From JBFWQM01 sp050249455 (lineage in GTDB: Bacteria > Pseudomonadota > Alphaproteobacteria > MPNO01 > VGEU01), in the NCBI GenBank assembly GCA_050249455.1, contig JBFWQM010000009.1, forward strand, positions 1 through 54,884: a stretch of 54,884 nt of DNA. The letters run 5' to 3'. Of the stretch, positions 7,896-16,874 are shown piece after piece. Position numbers and translations under genes: made by a program. The stretch's first letter is position 1. Each line of letters opens with the position of its first letter. The notes beneath the pieces were generated by a model. That model saw only the letters and a list, made by a program, of their open reading frames with translations, made no database searches and was not told the DNA's origin.

Positions 7896-8696
7896 CTATG
7901 CGTGGACGTCGCGCGTCTGCTCGGGCCGCACGCTCTGGCGCACTTCCTCCTCGATCAGGCGCCAGATGCGGTCGACGTAGCCGACGAATTCGGGCGTGCG
8001 CTTGATCGCGAGGTCGCGCGGGCGCGGCAGGTCGACCTCGACGACCTCCTTCAGCCGGCCGGGGCGCACCGTGAACACCAGTACGCGGTCGGACAGGAAC
8101 ACCGCCTCGTCGATCTGGTGGGTGACGAACAGCACGGTCTTCCGCGATTCCTGCCAGATGCGCAGCAGCTCCGACTGCATGATCTCGCGGGTCTGGGCGT
8201 CGAGCGAGGCGAACGGCTCGTCCATCAGCAGCACCTCGGGCGTGAAGGTGAGCGCGCGGGCGAGGTTCACGCGCTGGCGCATGCCGCCCGACATCTCGTG
8301 CGGATAGTACTTCTCGAAGCCGCCGAGGGTGACGAGGTCGAGCATCTTCAGCGCCAGCGGACGCGCGGCGCGCATGTCGTCGCCGCGCACTTCCGGACCG
8401 AACAGCGTGTTCTTGAGGGTGGACCGCCACGGGAACAGGCTGTCGCGCTGGAACACGAAGGCGCGGTTCGAGCTCGGCCCGGTGACCGCCTGGCCGTCGA
8501 TCAGGATGCTGCCCGAGGTCGGCGTGATCAGGCCGTCAACGGTGCGCAGGAACGTCGTCTTGCCGCAGCCCGACGCGCCGACGATGCTGACGAACTCCCC
8601 GGCCCCGATGCCGAGGGTGACGTCGCGCAGCACCTCGATGCTGCGGTCGCCGCGCGTGAAGGTCATCGACAGCCGGCGCGTCTCGAGCTTGTGCAT
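7896..8696 (-). CDS. ABC importer ATP-binding protein (SsuB/TauB-like)
   Basis: A 266-residue ATPase of the nitrate/sulfonate/taurine importer class. Walker A GASGCGKTT at 40-48, Q-loop Gln83, signature MSGGMRQ at 135-141, Walker B VLLMDEP at 155-161 and switch His193. The C-terminal PRPRD segment is typical of this class. The start is taken at the ATG at 8694-8696 (MHKLETRR), 8 bases after the permease stop; the open frame runs further upstream but there it overlaps the permease. It energises the permease at 8705-9544; the divergent binding protein at 9830 is the likely partner. Confidence 0.92.
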   Translation of the reverse strand: MHKLETRRLSMTFTRGDRSIEVLRDVTLGIGAGEFVSIVGASGCGKTTFLRTVDGLITPTSGSILIDGQAVTGPSSNRAFVFQRDSLFPWRSTLKNTLFGPEVRGDDMRAARPLALKMLDLVTLGGFEKYYPHEMSGGMRQRVNLARALTFTPEVLLMDEPFASLDAQTREIMQSELLRIWQESRKTVLFVTHQIDEAVFLSDRVLVFTVRPGRLKEVVEVDLPRPRDLAIKRTPEFVGYVDRIWRLIEEEVRQSVRPEQTRDVHA

Positions 8697-8704
8697 GGCG
8701 CGCC

Positions 8705-9544
8705 TCAGTTGCGGTCGTCGCGCGCCTGCCACGGCGCGACCCGGCGTTCGACCCGGCGCAGGATCTCGACGGCGCCGATGCCGCCGAACGCCAGGATGAA
8801 GACGCCGACGAACAGCGCGGCGGTGTCGAAGACCTGCGCCGAATAGAGGATCAGGAAGCCGAGCCCGGCCTCGGCGCCGAAGAACTCCGACACCACGACG
8901 CCGATCAGGCCGCGCGAGATGGCGTTGCGGATGCCCGACACGATGAACGGCACCGCCGCCGGCAGGCGCACCTTGAAGAAGACCTGCAGCGGCGTGCTGG
9001 CGAACGAACGGGCCGCCTCCAGAAGGTCGCGGTCGGTGTTCTTCAGGCCGGTGTAGCTGTTGATGATTACCGGGAACACCGCCATCAGGAACACGATCGC
9101 CACCTTCGAGGCGATGCCGATGCCGAACCACAGGATGAACAGCGGCCCCAGCGCGATGATCGGCATGCTGTAGATCATCGACACCCAGGGGTCGAACATG
9201 TCCTCCAGCGCGACCGAGCTCGCCATGACGGCGCCGATCGCGATGCCGACGACGATGCCGAGGAACAGGCCGATCGCGAGCTCGGTCAGGCTGGTGCCGA
9301 TGTGGACCTGCAGCTCGCCGGCATCCCACAGCTGCACGCCGCGGACGGCGACCTGCGTGAGCGAGACGAAGAACAGCGGGTTGTCGATGATCCGCGCCGC
9401 AAGCTCCCACACCGCGAGCGCGAGCAGGACGGATCCGATGCGCCGCCACGACGAGGCGTTGCTCCGCCATCCTGTCCGCATCGCGGAAAGGCGCCGGCTC
9501 AGCCGGCTGGCGTCGGCGGCGACGGTGGCGTCGGAGATCTTCAT
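8705..9544 (-). CDS. ABC importer permease (SsuC/TauC-like)
   Basis: A 279-residue inner-membrane protein with about six transmembrane helices after a basic cytosolic N-terminus. The coupling (EAA) loop is seen in EAARSFASTPLQVFFKVRLP. An AAGGA lies 4-5 bases before the ATG at 9542-9544. It is the first gene of a two-gene operon with the ATPase and is transcribed away from the binding-protein gene at 9830, leaving a 285-base shared promoter region in which no further gene or clear site is seen. Belongs to the BPD_transp_1 family for small organic anions such as sulfonates or aromatic acids; ligand not assignable. Confidence 0.92.
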   Translation of the reverse strand: MKISDATVAADASRLSRRLSAMRTGWRSNASSWRRIGSVLLALAVWELAARIIDNPLFFVSLTQVAVRGVQLWDAGELQVHIGTSLTELAIGLFLGIVVGIAIGAVMASSVALEDMFDPWVSMIYSMPIIALGPLFILWFGIGIASKVAIVFLMAVFPVIINSYTGLKNTDRDLLEAARSFASTPLQVFFKVRLPAAVPFIVSGIRNAISRGLIGVVVSEFFGAEAGLGFLILYSAQVFDTAALFVGVFILAFGGIGAVEILRRVERRVAPWQARDDRN

Positions 9545-9829
9545 GCGTCCTTCTGCCGGTTGTCAGGAGCGAACGCGGAACGCGGACGGACGCACGGGAG
9601 CCGGCGCGACGTCGCCGCCGCCGCAGTCGCCGCCGAGAAATCGTAACCCATGGCGGTCGCTTCATCTAGCGGGCGATTGTCGAAAGACGTGGCGGCGACA
9701 GAAGAATCCGGTTGCGGCAGGCAGGTCATTTGGCCACTCTTTTCCTCGATGCTGGCGCAAGCGCGCCGGCATCTTCGGTGAGTGCCGTGCGTCCGTAAAA
9801 CACCCAAGCCTGCTTCGGGAGGTCGCCAT

Positions 9830-10855
9830 ATGAGGCGCACGATCGCACTGCTCGCCCTTCTGCCCGTCATGCTGGCGGCCGGCGTCGCCGCCGCGCAGCA
9901 GGCCGAGCTGAAGAGGATGAACGTCGCTTCGGCGTTCGCGGCCACCACGACCCTGCCGCTGTGGATCGCCGACAACGAGGGCCTGTTCAGGAAGCATGGC
10001 CTCGACGTCAAGCTGATCCTGTTCCAGGGCAGCGCCCAGGCGACGCAGGCGCTGCTGGGCGGCAGCGCCGACATCGTGTTCGGCACCGCCTCGGCGGCGG
10101 TGACCGCGGCCGGCCGCGGCGCGCCGACCGCGATCGTCGCGACGACGTCGCTGATCGACTACATGCTGGTGGTGCGGCCCACGACGACCTCGGCCGACCA
10201 GCTTCGCGGCAAGTCGCTCGGCATCAGCAATTTCTCCGGCGGCGACGACTTCGCGCTGATCCGCCTGCTGCCCAAGCTCGGCCTGACCTACAAGCAGGAC
10301 GTGAAGTTCGTCGTGCTCGGCACGCCCAACCCGTACCAGAAGGTGGAGGCCGTCCTGAACGGAACCACCGACGGCACGCTCGCCACCTTCGAGGTGGTGG
10401 AGACGCTCAAGGTGCAGGGCAAGCAGACCAACACGCTCGCCGAGCTGATCGCCAGCGGCGTCAAGAGCTCGACCGGGGACATCTACACGACGCGGTCCTA
10501 CATTTCGCGCAACGGGGAGGACGTGAAGCGCTTCCTGCGCGCCTTCTCGGAGGCGATCAGGCTGGCCAAGAACGACAAGGACGTGACGTTCGCCACGTTG
10601 AAGAAGCACACCAACACCAAGAACGACACGGTGCTGGAGAAGCTCTACGTACGCACCGTCGTCAATGGCTTCCAGGACATGCCGTACCCGATCGACGAGG
10701 CGATCATCGCGGTACGCGACGACATGGCCGATACCGGCGGCGACCTCGCGAAGCTTCGGGACATGGGCATCGAGAAGTTCGTGGACAACGCCCCGATGAA
10801 GGCGCTGGAGCAGGAGGGCTTCTTCGCCAAGCTGCCGCCGCGCAAGGTCAACTGA
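9830..10855 (+). CDS. Periplasmic substrate-binding protein, SsuA/NMT1-like
   Basis: A 341-residue binding protein with a clear Sec signal peptide (MRRTIALLALLPVMLAAG, cleavage after AAAQQ region). The NMT1/SsuA pattern is visible: PLWIADNEGLFRKHGLDV, GGSADIVFG and a PNPYQKVEAVLNG block. The ATG at 9830 follows CGGGAGG at 9816-9822; the ATG-proximal 16 codons upstream are not needed. It is divergent from its presumed permease/ATPase at 7896-9544. Its stop overlaps the stop of the convergent hydrolase by 8 bases (10848-10855). Ligand unknown; the surrounding genes suggest an aromatic acid or amine. Confidence 0.92.
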   Translation: MRRTIALLALLPVMLAAGVAAAQQAELKRMNVASAFAATTTLPLWIADNEGLFRKHGLDVKLILFQGSAQATQALLGGSADIVFGTASAAVTAAGRGAPTAIVATTSLIDYMLVVRPTTTSADQLRGKSLGISNFSGGDDFALIRLLPKLGLTYKQDVKFVVLGTPNPYQKVEAVLNGTTDGTLATFEVVETLKVQGKQTNTLAELIASGVKSSTGDIYTTRSYISRNGEDVKRFLRAFSEAIRLAKNDKDVTFATLKKHTNTKNDTVLEKLYVRTVVNGFQDMPYPIDEAIIAVRDDMADTGGDLAKLRDMGIEKFVDNAPMKALEQEGFFAKLPPRKVN

Positions 10856-11693
10856 CGGCGGCCGGCGCCCTCTCCCTGAGGAAGCCGGCGACGAGGCTGT
10901 GGAAGCGCTGGGTCTGGTCCCATTGGCACCAGTGGCCGCAGGCGTCGAACAGGTGGAGCTCCGCGTCGGGCAGCGCCTGGAACAGCAGCACGCCGCGCTC
11001 CACCGCCACGCCGGCGTCGTTCTTTCCCCATAGGAGCAGCGTCGGGGACGTGACCTCGGCCAGGCGGTGGGCGATCGGCGGCGCCGGCGGCGCCGACTTC
11101 CGCTGCTGCTGGGCCTCGTAGTTCTTCCCGATGCTCATCTCGTAGCGCAGCTGCACCAGCGCGTCGTCCACCAGGTCCTTTCGGTAGAGCGTGCGCAGGG
11201 TCATCGCACGGACGTTCTCCAGGCTGGGAACGTAGTCGCGCAGCTCCTCCGAATGACGGCTGGCCTGGGCGGTCGACTCGGCCGAGCCGCGCGGCGCCAG
11301 GGTCGCGCTGGCGGTGAACACCAGGCAGCCGGTGCGCCTGTCTTCCAGCGCCAGGCGCGCGCCCATGTAGGCGCCCTGCGAGTTCGCAACGACGTGGAAG
11401 CGATCGAGGCCCAGGCGGTCGACAAAGGCCCGCGCGTGCCGGCAGCGGTACTCCATCGAATGGTCCTGCGGGTTGTCGGACAGGCCGAACCCGGGCTGGT
11501 CGTAGGCGTAGACCGCGAAGCCTGCCGCGGCGAGCGCGTCGATGTTGCGCCGCCAGCTGACCAGCGTGCTCGCCCCCGGCGCGCCGCCGTGGATCAGCAG
11601 CAGCGGATGGCCGCTGCCCTTGTGCACATAGAAGGTCTTCAGGCCGTCGACCTCGACATACCGGCCGTCCGGCGATCCGCTCACGGCCGCCAT
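10848..11693 (-). CDS. Alpha/beta hydrolase, meta-cleavage-product hydrolase type
   Basis: A 281-residue alpha/beta hydrolase resembling C-C hydrolases for meta-cleavage products (2-hydroxymuconic semialdehyde hydrolase, BphD). Oxyanion loop HGGAPGAS, nucleophile elbow ANSQG, acid in LLLWGKNDAGV and His in DACGHWCQWDQ are all present. The ATG at 11691-11693 has GGAGGG directly abutting it, so the in-frame GTG nine bases later (start 11684) is a real alternative with better spacing. Third gene of a minus-strand operon after the LLM monooxygenase and the small hydrolase (16-base gap). A ring-cleavage product is a plausible substrate. Confidence 0.87.
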   Translation of the reverse strand: MAAVSGSPDGRYVEVDGLKTFYVHKGSGHPLLLIHGGAPGASTLVSWRRNIDALAAAGFAVYAYDQPGFGLSDNPQDHSMEYRCRHARAFVDRLGLDRFHVVANSQGAYMGARLALEDRRTGCLVFTASATLAPRGSAESTAQASRHSEELRDYVPSLENVRAMTLRTLYRKDLVDDALVQLRYEMSIGKNYEAQQQRKSAPPAPPIAHRLAEVTSPTLLLWGKNDAGVAVERGVLLFQALPDAELHLFDACGHWCQWDQTQRFHSLVAGFLRERAPAAVS

Positions 11694-11709
11694 CCCTCCG
11701 CTGCGGCGG

Positions 11710-12333
11710 TCACGGATGGATCAGCCCGCTGGTGCGGCGCACCAGGAAGCCCTCATGCCGGGCGAGGAAGTCGTCGACGACGGATGCCACCGCCTCCGGG
11801 CGGTCGGTGTCGATCGCGTGACCCGCGTCGTAGACCATGACGACGCTGCAGTTCGTCATGGCGGTGCGGTAGCGGTGCGCCGACTCGCACGGGGCGATGC
11901 GGTCCTCGGTGCCGAACAGGGCGAGCGCCGGCGTGGCCAGGTCCTTCAGGCGCGGCACGAACGTGTCATCGCGCGCGGCGAGGTCGTCGAGCGCCGCCGG
12001 CGCGACGAGGACGACCGCTTCCACCGTCTCGGGCTGCGCCATCGCCACCGATAGCGCGAGGCCGGCCGCCGCGCCGTGGCCCCAGAGCGCGTGGCGGGCG
12101 CTGCCGAGCGCCGCGATCGCGGCAGCCGCCGTCGTCGCGTCGCCCTGCGGGACCTCGATCGCGACGACCCGGCGGCTGGCGGCGATGAGGCCGAGCGCGC
12201 CCGACGGCGCGGGCTCCTGCGGCCCATGCAGGACGACCAGCATCTCGCCGTCGCCGGCCGCGCGGCAGCGGATGCGTACGCCGTTGGCGTCGATCATCGA
12301 CTCGACGAAGGCAGCGGGAGCGGGATGGGTCAT
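11710..12333 (-). CDS. Small alpha/beta-hydrolase-fold protein lacking the nucleophile Ser (LLM-linked)
   Basis: A 207-residue compact alpha/beta hydrolase. The elbow reads G-H-G-A-A (85-89), so Gly87 replaces the nucleophilic Ser, while the acid (LFGTEDRIAP) and His (YDAGHAID) remain. It is paralogous to the protein at 33305, which keeps Ser98; both share the C-terminal FLV.RTSG.IHP end. The start at the ATG 12331-12333 has GGAAGGA six bases upstream; an in-frame GTG at 12351 overlaps the monooxygenase stop (GTGA) and could allow coupled initiation. It follows the LLM monooxygenase directly, as in the 32-34 kb copy. Probably inactive as a hydrolase, or using another mechanism. Confidence 0.82.
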   Translation of the reverse strand: MTHPAPAAFVESMIDANGVRIRCRAAGDGEMLVVLHGPQEPAPSGALGLIAASRRVVAIEVPQGDATTAAAAIAALGSARHALWGHGAAAGLALSVAMAQPETVEAVVLVAPAALDDLAARDDTFVPRLKDLATPALALFGTEDRIAPCESAHRYRTAMTNCSVVMVYDAGHAIDTDRPEAVASVVDDFLARHEGFLVRRTSGLIHP

Positions 12334-12347
12334 GATCGTCCTTCCGC

Positions 12348-13448
12348 TCACAGCTCGTGCATGCGCGGCAGCACCTTGGTGCCGAACAGCTCGATGGCGC
12401 GCAGCGTCTTGTCGCCGAGCTGCGAGGCGACGACGAGGTCGAGCACGCCGGCGCCGAGCGTGTCGCGGATGCGCCTGACCTGCTGCAGCACGGTGTCGGG
12501 GCTGCCGACCAGCACCTGGCCGCGCTCGATGCGGTCGCGCATCTCGCCGCGCGTCTGCAGCCGGCCGCGCTGGCCCTCGATGTCGCGGCCGTAATAGCCG
12601 CTGCCGGCCACCGCCTGCTCGACGGCGCGGTTGCGGAAGCTGAGCCCGACCGCCGGCAGCGCGCCGCCGGCGGTGCGCATCTCCTCGAACGCCTGATCGT
12701 CGGTGTCGGCGACATGCATGGCGAGGCGGTAGATGATCTGCTCCGGCTCAGGCTCCCAGCCGTGGATTCGGCATTGCTCGCGATAATACTTCGCGGCCTC
12801 GGCCGCGATCTGGACCGTGGTGAAGGCGAAGCCGGCGCCGAGCCGGTGCCTGGCGGCGAACTCGCCTGCCTCCGGGCTCGCGGTCGACATGTAGATCTGG
12901 GGGTGCGGCGCCTGCACCGGGCGCGGCCAGATGCAGATGCTGCGGTACTCGTAGTAGCGGCCCTGCCAGCCGAACGGCTGCGTCTGGGTCCACGCCATGC
13001 GGATCAGCCGCAGCGACTCTTCGAACCGCGCGCGCGATTCCGCCGGGTTGACGTTGTAGGTGACATACTCATTGGCCGACCCACGCATCAGCCCGGCGAT
13101 GACGCGTCCGCCGGTCATCGTATCGACCATCGCGATCTCCTCCGCCACCCGCACGGGGTCGAGGATCGGGATGTCGGGGCCCAGGATCGCGATCTTCGCC
13201 CGCTTGACCACGTTGGTCAGCGCCGCGGCCATCACCATCGGGTTGGGCGTCATGGAGAACGGCGCGAAGTGGTGCTCGGCCACCGTCACCCAGTCGAAGC
13301 CGACCTCGTCGCCGAGGCGAAACCGCTCCAGCGTGTTCTGCATCGACTTCTCCGCCCACTCGGCGGTGTAGGTGTCGGTCGGCGCCGGCCACACCGTGTG
13401 CGAAGCCGGCCCGTCATAGCGCGTCGTGCAGAAGAGCGATGCCTTCAT
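12348..13448 (-). CDS. LLM-class (luciferase-like) flavin-dependent monooxygenase
   Basis: A 366-residue TIM-barrel protein of the bacterial-luciferase-like family (FMNH2-dependent). Features: VAEHHFAPFS, the GPDIPILDPVRVAEE strand-loop, SGGR-type TGGRVIAGLMRG, and the phosphate-site region PHPQIYMSTASPE. The start is the ATG at 13446-13448; the frame is open far upstream but that part is antisense to the next gene. Same length as its paralog at 32187 and strongly alike over the whole chain. It needs reduced flavin from a reductase not present in the window. First gene of the operon 13448-10848. Confidence 0.92.
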   Translation of the reverse strand: MKASLFCTTRYDGPASHTVWPAPTDTYTAEWAEKSMQNTLERFRLGDEVGFDWVTVAEHHFAPFSMTPNPMVMAAALTNVVKRAKIAILGPDIPILDPVRVAEEIAMVDTMTGGRVIAGLMRGSANEYVTYNVNPAESRARFEESLRLIRMAWTQTQPFGWQGRYYEYRSICIWPRPVQAPHPQIYMSTASPEAGEFAARHRLGAGFAFTTVQIAAEAAKYYREQCRIHGWEPEPEQIIYRLAMHVADTDDQAFEEMRTAGGALPAVGLSFRNRAVEQAVAGSGYYGRDIEGQRGRLQTRGEMRDRIERGQVLVGSPDTVLQQVRRIRDTLGAGVLDLVVASQLGDKTLRAIELFGTKVLPRMHEL

Positions 13449-13649
13449 GACGCGGTCGCGGCCCCTTACCCTGCGCCGGCCGCGGCGGGATGCCCGGCCG
13501 GTTGGATTTTGACGCGATGGTAGTGCGCGCGCTCGATCCGCCGCAAGGCATATCGGACGTGTCGTTTTGATCTGGTCATCGCCGCACCCTTGGAGGATTA
13601 TTCCGCCCGACAACGCCGGCGCACGCTCACGCCGGGAACGGGAGGGGAC

Positions 13650-14798
13650 ATGGCAGGCGAGATTGTCGCCATCGACGTTCGGCCGTCCGAACTCGGCGCG
13701 GCGGGTCCGCGCCAGGGCATGCAGGATATCGTGCGGCCGCGGATCTATGGCCGGCTGGTGGCGGAGGGCTGCGGCAAGGACGTCGCGTTCCTCGTGCTGC
13801 ATCCCGCGGTCAACTTCATGCACCACTACCTCCTGGAGCCGCTGGCCAAGCGCGGCCGGGCGGCGCTCGGCCTCAACACCCGCTACGTCAACAACGACAC
13901 GGTGCTGCTGGTCGAGCGGGTGATCCAGGACATCGGCGCCGGGGTGAAGTTCCTGCGCGACCGCGGCTACAAGAAGATCTTCTACATCGGCAATTCGGGC
14001 GGCGGCTCGGTCGGCACGTTCTACCAGTCGCAGGCGGAGAAGCTGACCGTCGCGACGACGCCCGACGGCGCGCCGATCGACCTGCTGCCGGAGGATCTGC
14101 CGCCGGTGGACGGCATCATTCTGGCCAGCGCCCATATCGGGCGCGCGCGGCACTTCGGCATGTCGCTCGATCCGTCCGTGCTCGACGAGCGCGACCTGCT
14201 CTCCACCGACCCGGCGCTCGACATGTTCAACCCGGAGAACGGGCCGCCGTTCGACCGCGCCTGGCTCGACCGCTATTTCGCCGCGCAGAAGGCGCGCCAC
14301 CGGCGGATCACCGACTGGGTGGTCGGCCGGCTGCGCGAGCTGGAGAGCCTGCCGGAAGAACTCGGGGTGACCGACGAGGCGTTCCTGATCCACCGCACCT
14401 ATGCGCGCCCGCAGGTGCTCGACCTCACCATCGACCCCAACGACCGGCCGGCGGCGGCGTCGATCTGGGGCAGCGCGCGGGCGACCAACTATTCGGCCAG
14501 CATCCTCGGCCGGTTCACCACCCTGCGGTCCTATCTCAGCCACTGGAGCCAGATGAGCAACGCCGCCGATGGGCCGGCGCGGCTGGCGGAAACCACCGTG
14601 CCGGTGCTCAACGTGCGCTTCTCGGCCGACGAGGGGACCTACCCCAGCCTGACGCGTGAATACTCGCTGGCCGCCAAGGGCCGCTGCGACGACTTCGTGC
14701 TGAAGGGCGCACGCCACTTCCCCTACCGACAGCCCGAGGGCGACCGCCTGATCGGCGAGCTCGCCGACGCGGTGGTGGACTGGGGCAACCGGCACTGA
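13650..14798 (+). CDS. GNSGGG alpha/beta hydrolase (dienelactone-hydrolase-like), copy 1
   Basis: A 382-residue alpha/beta-hydrolase-fold protein. Ser116 lies in GNSGGG, an Asp candidate is in RFSADEGTY, and the His is in GARHFPYR. A cap of about 150 residues separates elbow and acid, holding the LDMFNPENGPP block. The ATG at 13650 follows GGAGGGG (13641-13647). Tandem paralog of the gene at 14866 (67-base gap), with a third, more distant copy at 39200. It is divergent from the LLM monooxygenase operon over a 201-base gap. No signal peptide. Likely hydrolyses an ester, amide or lactone in the pathway; substrate unknown. Confidence 0.85.
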   Translation: MAGEIVAIDVRPSELGAAGPRQGMQDIVRPRIYGRLVAEGCGKDVAFLVLHPAVNFMHHYLLEPLAKRGRAALGLNTRYVNNDTVLLVERVIQDIGAGVKFLRDRGYKKIFYIGNSGGGSVGTFYQSQAEKLTVATTPDGAPIDLLPEDLPPVDGIILASAHIGRARHFGMSLDPSVLDERDLLSTDPALDMFNPENGPPFDRAWLDRYFAAQKARHRRITDWVVGRLRELESLPEELGVTDEAFLIHRTYARPQVLDLTIDPNDRPAAASIWGSARATNYSASILGRFTTLRSYLSHWSQMSNAADGPARLAETTVPVLNVRFSADEGTYPSLTREYSLAAKGRCDDFVLKGARHFPYRQPEGDRLIGELADAVVDWGNRH

Positions 14799-14865
14799 AA
14801 ATCCGCGCGGCCCCGCCGCCGGTCAACAAGCATCGCCGCGCAAGGCGGCAAAGGGAGAACGGAAA

Positions 14866-16017
14866 ATGGCGGAAAGTGCGTCGGTCGGGCGGATCATCGC
14901 GCTCGAAATGCGGCCCAGCAACGTGCCGACGGTGGGGCAGGGCGTGCAGGACCTGGTGCGCCCGCGGATCAACTGCCAGGTCGCCGACCAGGGCTGCGGC
15001 AAGGACGTGGCGTTCCTCGCCATGCACCCGGGCGTCAGCTTCCTGCACCACTACCTGCTGGGGCCGCTGCAGAAGCGCGGCCGAACGATGATCGCGCTGA
15101 ACAGCCGGCACGTGAACAACGACAGCACGCTCCTTATGGAGCGGGTGATCCAGGACGTCGGCGCCGGCGTGAAGTACCTGCGCGATCAGGGCTACAAGAA
15201 GGTCATCCTGATCGGCAACTCCGGCGGCGGGCCGGTGATGTCGCTCTACCAGTCGCAGGCGGAGAAGCTGACCATCAAGTCGACGCCGGACGGCGCGCCG
15301 TTCGACATCATCCCCGACGACCTGCCGAAGGCGGATGCGATCGCGCTGCTCAGCGCCCATCCGGGCCGCCATACCCAGTTCCGCGCCACGCTCGACCCGT
15401 CGGTGCTCGACGAGCACGATCCGATGAGCGTCGACCCGGCCCTCGACATGTTCAACCGCGACAACGGCCCGCCCTACGACAAGGCGTGGCTGGAGCGCTA
15501 CTACGTGGCGCAGGACGCGCGCTGGCATCGCATCACCGACTGGGCGGTCGGCCGGCTGCGCGAGCTGGAGCACACGAAGTCGCGCGCGACCGACCAGGGC
15601 TTCGTCATCTACCGTTCCTACGCCAAGCCCGCGACGCTCGACCCCTCGATCGATCCCAACGACCGGCCGAAGGGCAACGACACCATCTTCGGCAAGGCGC
15701 TGGCGGTGAACTACTCGGCCGCCGTGTTCGGCCGCTTCACCACCCTGCGGTCGTTCCTCAGCCAGTGGAGCCCGCTCAGCATCGCCGACGGCCCGGCGCG
15801 GCTGGCCGAGACCTCGGTGCCGGTGGTCAACGTCCACTATTCCGCCGACGAGGGTTGCTTCCCGACCGAGACCGGCCAGTACACCAAGGCGCTCGGCGGC
15901 CGGTGCGAGGAATACGTGCTGAAGGGCGCCCGCCACTTCCCGTTCATGCAGGAGAACGGCGACAAGATGATCGGCGAGCTCGCCGACTTCCTGTGCGGCT
16001 GGGCCGACCGGCTGTAG
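14866..16017 (+). CDS. GNSGGG alpha/beta hydrolase (dienelactone-hydrolase-like), copy 2
   Basis: A 383-residue tandem paralog of the preceding gene, alike over nearly the full length (shared VQDLVRPRI, LHHYLL, NNDS/T, ADGPARLAET, KGARHFP). Ser119 in GNSGGG is the nucleophile, with Asp in YSADEGCF and His in GARHFPFM. AAGGGAGAACGGAAA precedes the ATG. A strong intrinsic terminator at 16042-16068 follows, so the two hydrolases form one unit. Divergence in the cap (an LESLPEEL stretch in copy 1 is shortened here) may alter substrate range. Cytosolic by lack of a signal peptide. Confidence 0.85.
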   Translation: MAESASVGRIIALEMRPSNVPTVGQGVQDLVRPRINCQVADQGCGKDVAFLAMHPGVSFLHHYLLGPLQKRGRTMIALNSRHVNNDSTLLMERVIQDVGAGVKYLRDQGYKKVILIGNSGGGPVMSLYQSQAEKLTIKSTPDGAPFDIIPDDLPKADAIALLSAHPGRHTQFRATLDPSVLDEHDPMSVDPALDMFNRDNGPPYDKAWLERYYVAQDARWHRITDWAVGRLRELEHTKSRATDQGFVIYRSYAKPATLDPSIDPNDRPKGNDTIFGKALAVNYSAAVFGRFTTLRSFLSQWSPLSIADGPARLAETSVPVVNVHYSADEGCFPTETGQYTKALGGRCEEYVLKGARHFPFMQENGDKMIGELADFLCGWADRL

Positions 16018-16041
16018 CTCGGCGACGGCAAGGCCAAGGCG

Positions 16042-16068
16042 AAAGGGCGGGTCCCGGACCCGCCCTTT
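16042..16068. terminator. Bidirectional intrinsic terminator
   Basis: A 13-bp perfect stem (AAAGGGCGGGTCC arm, 16042-16054 with 16056-16068) around a single central base, with A and T runs at the flanks. It lies between the convergent hydrolase (stop 16017) and permease (stop 16086) and can serve both. Confidence 0.85.
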
Positions 16069-16085
16069 TCCTTTCGATCTCTATC

Positions 16086-16874
16086 CTACGACGGCCGCGG
16101 CCGGCTGCCGCCGGACAGCTCGTCGAACTTCTTCAGCATGTGCGACGGCACCATCAGGCGCTCGATCAGCACGATGGCGCCGAACACCAGCAGGCCCATC
16201 ACGGTGAGGTAGAGGATCGAGGCGAAGGCGCCGGTAGTGTCGGAGCTCGACACCTGCAGCAGGAGCAGGTAGCCGAGGCCCTGGTCGGAGCTGTAGAACT
16301 CCGCCACCACCACGCCGATCACCGCCAAGGTCGCGGCAATCTTGAGCCCGCCGAAGAACACCGGCAGTGCGGTCGGCAGCCGCAGCTTGAAGAAGGTCTG
16401 CGCCGGCGTCGCGCCCATCGACCGGAACAGGTAGATGCTCTCGCGCGTCGTCATGTTGAGCGCCACGATCGTGTTGATGACGATCGGGAAGAAGGCGATC
16501 AGCGCCGTCATGATCAGCTTCGGCTCGATGCCGAAGCCGAACCACACCACCAGAAGTGGCGCGATCGCGACCTTGGGCATGATCTGCGCCGCGACCATCG
16601 CCGGATAGACGGCCGCGCCCAAGGTGCGCGAGAACGCGACGATCAGGCCGGTCCCGGCGCCGAGCGCGAGCGCGATGACGTAGCCCAGCACCACCTCGAT
16701 CAGGGTCGGCACCGAATGCTTGAGGTAGAGCCCGATGTCGACGACCGATGCGGCGAGCACGCCTGACGGCAGCGGCAGGATGATATCCGGCACCTTGAGC
16801 GCGATCGCCAGCAACTCCCAGCCGACCAGGAAGGCGACGAGGAGGATGATCGGCGGCAGGAGCTTGACCGTCAT
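16086..16874 (-). CDS. ABC importer permease (SsuC/ThiX-like)
   Basis: A 262-residue six-helix permease. The N-terminus goes straight into the membrane (LLPPIILLVAFLVGWELL). The coupling loop is in STRESIYLFRSMGATPAQTFFKLRLP-type sequence around the middle of the chain. Its ATG overlaps the stop of the upstream ATPase gene (ATGA at 16871-16874), so the two are translationally coupled. Together with the divergent binding protein at 17861 they make a second NMT1-class importer. Ligand not assignable; thiamine-precursor, sulfonate and aromatic-acid importers all share this architecture. Confidence 0.92.
   Translation of the reverse strand: MTVKLLPPIILLVAFLVGWELLAIALKVPDIILPLPSGVLAASVVDIGLYLKHSVPTLIEVVLGYVIALALGAGTGLIVAFSRTLGAAVYPAMVAAQIMPKVAIAPLLVVWFGFGIEPKLIMTALIAFFPIVINTIVALNMTTRESIYLFRSMGATPAQTFFKLRLPTALPVFFGGLKIAATLAVIGVVVAEFYSSDQGLGYLLLLQVSSSDTTGAFASILYLTVMGLLVFGAIVLIERLMVPSHMLKKFDELSGGSRPRPS

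Noticed and set aside
5399..13448. A Rut pyrimidine-degradation operon (RidA-like, isochorismatase-like, hydrolase, LLM monooxygenase)
   Set aside because: The parts are in separate operons, the RutB-like protein lacks the Cys, and no RutE/RutF/RutG partners are present. The likeness is of fold classes only.
13449..14795. N-terminal extension of the LLM monooxygenase frame
   Set aside because: Runs antisense through the GNSGGG hydrolase; the luciferase-like domain begins exactly at the ATG at 13448, matching the length of the paralog at 32187.
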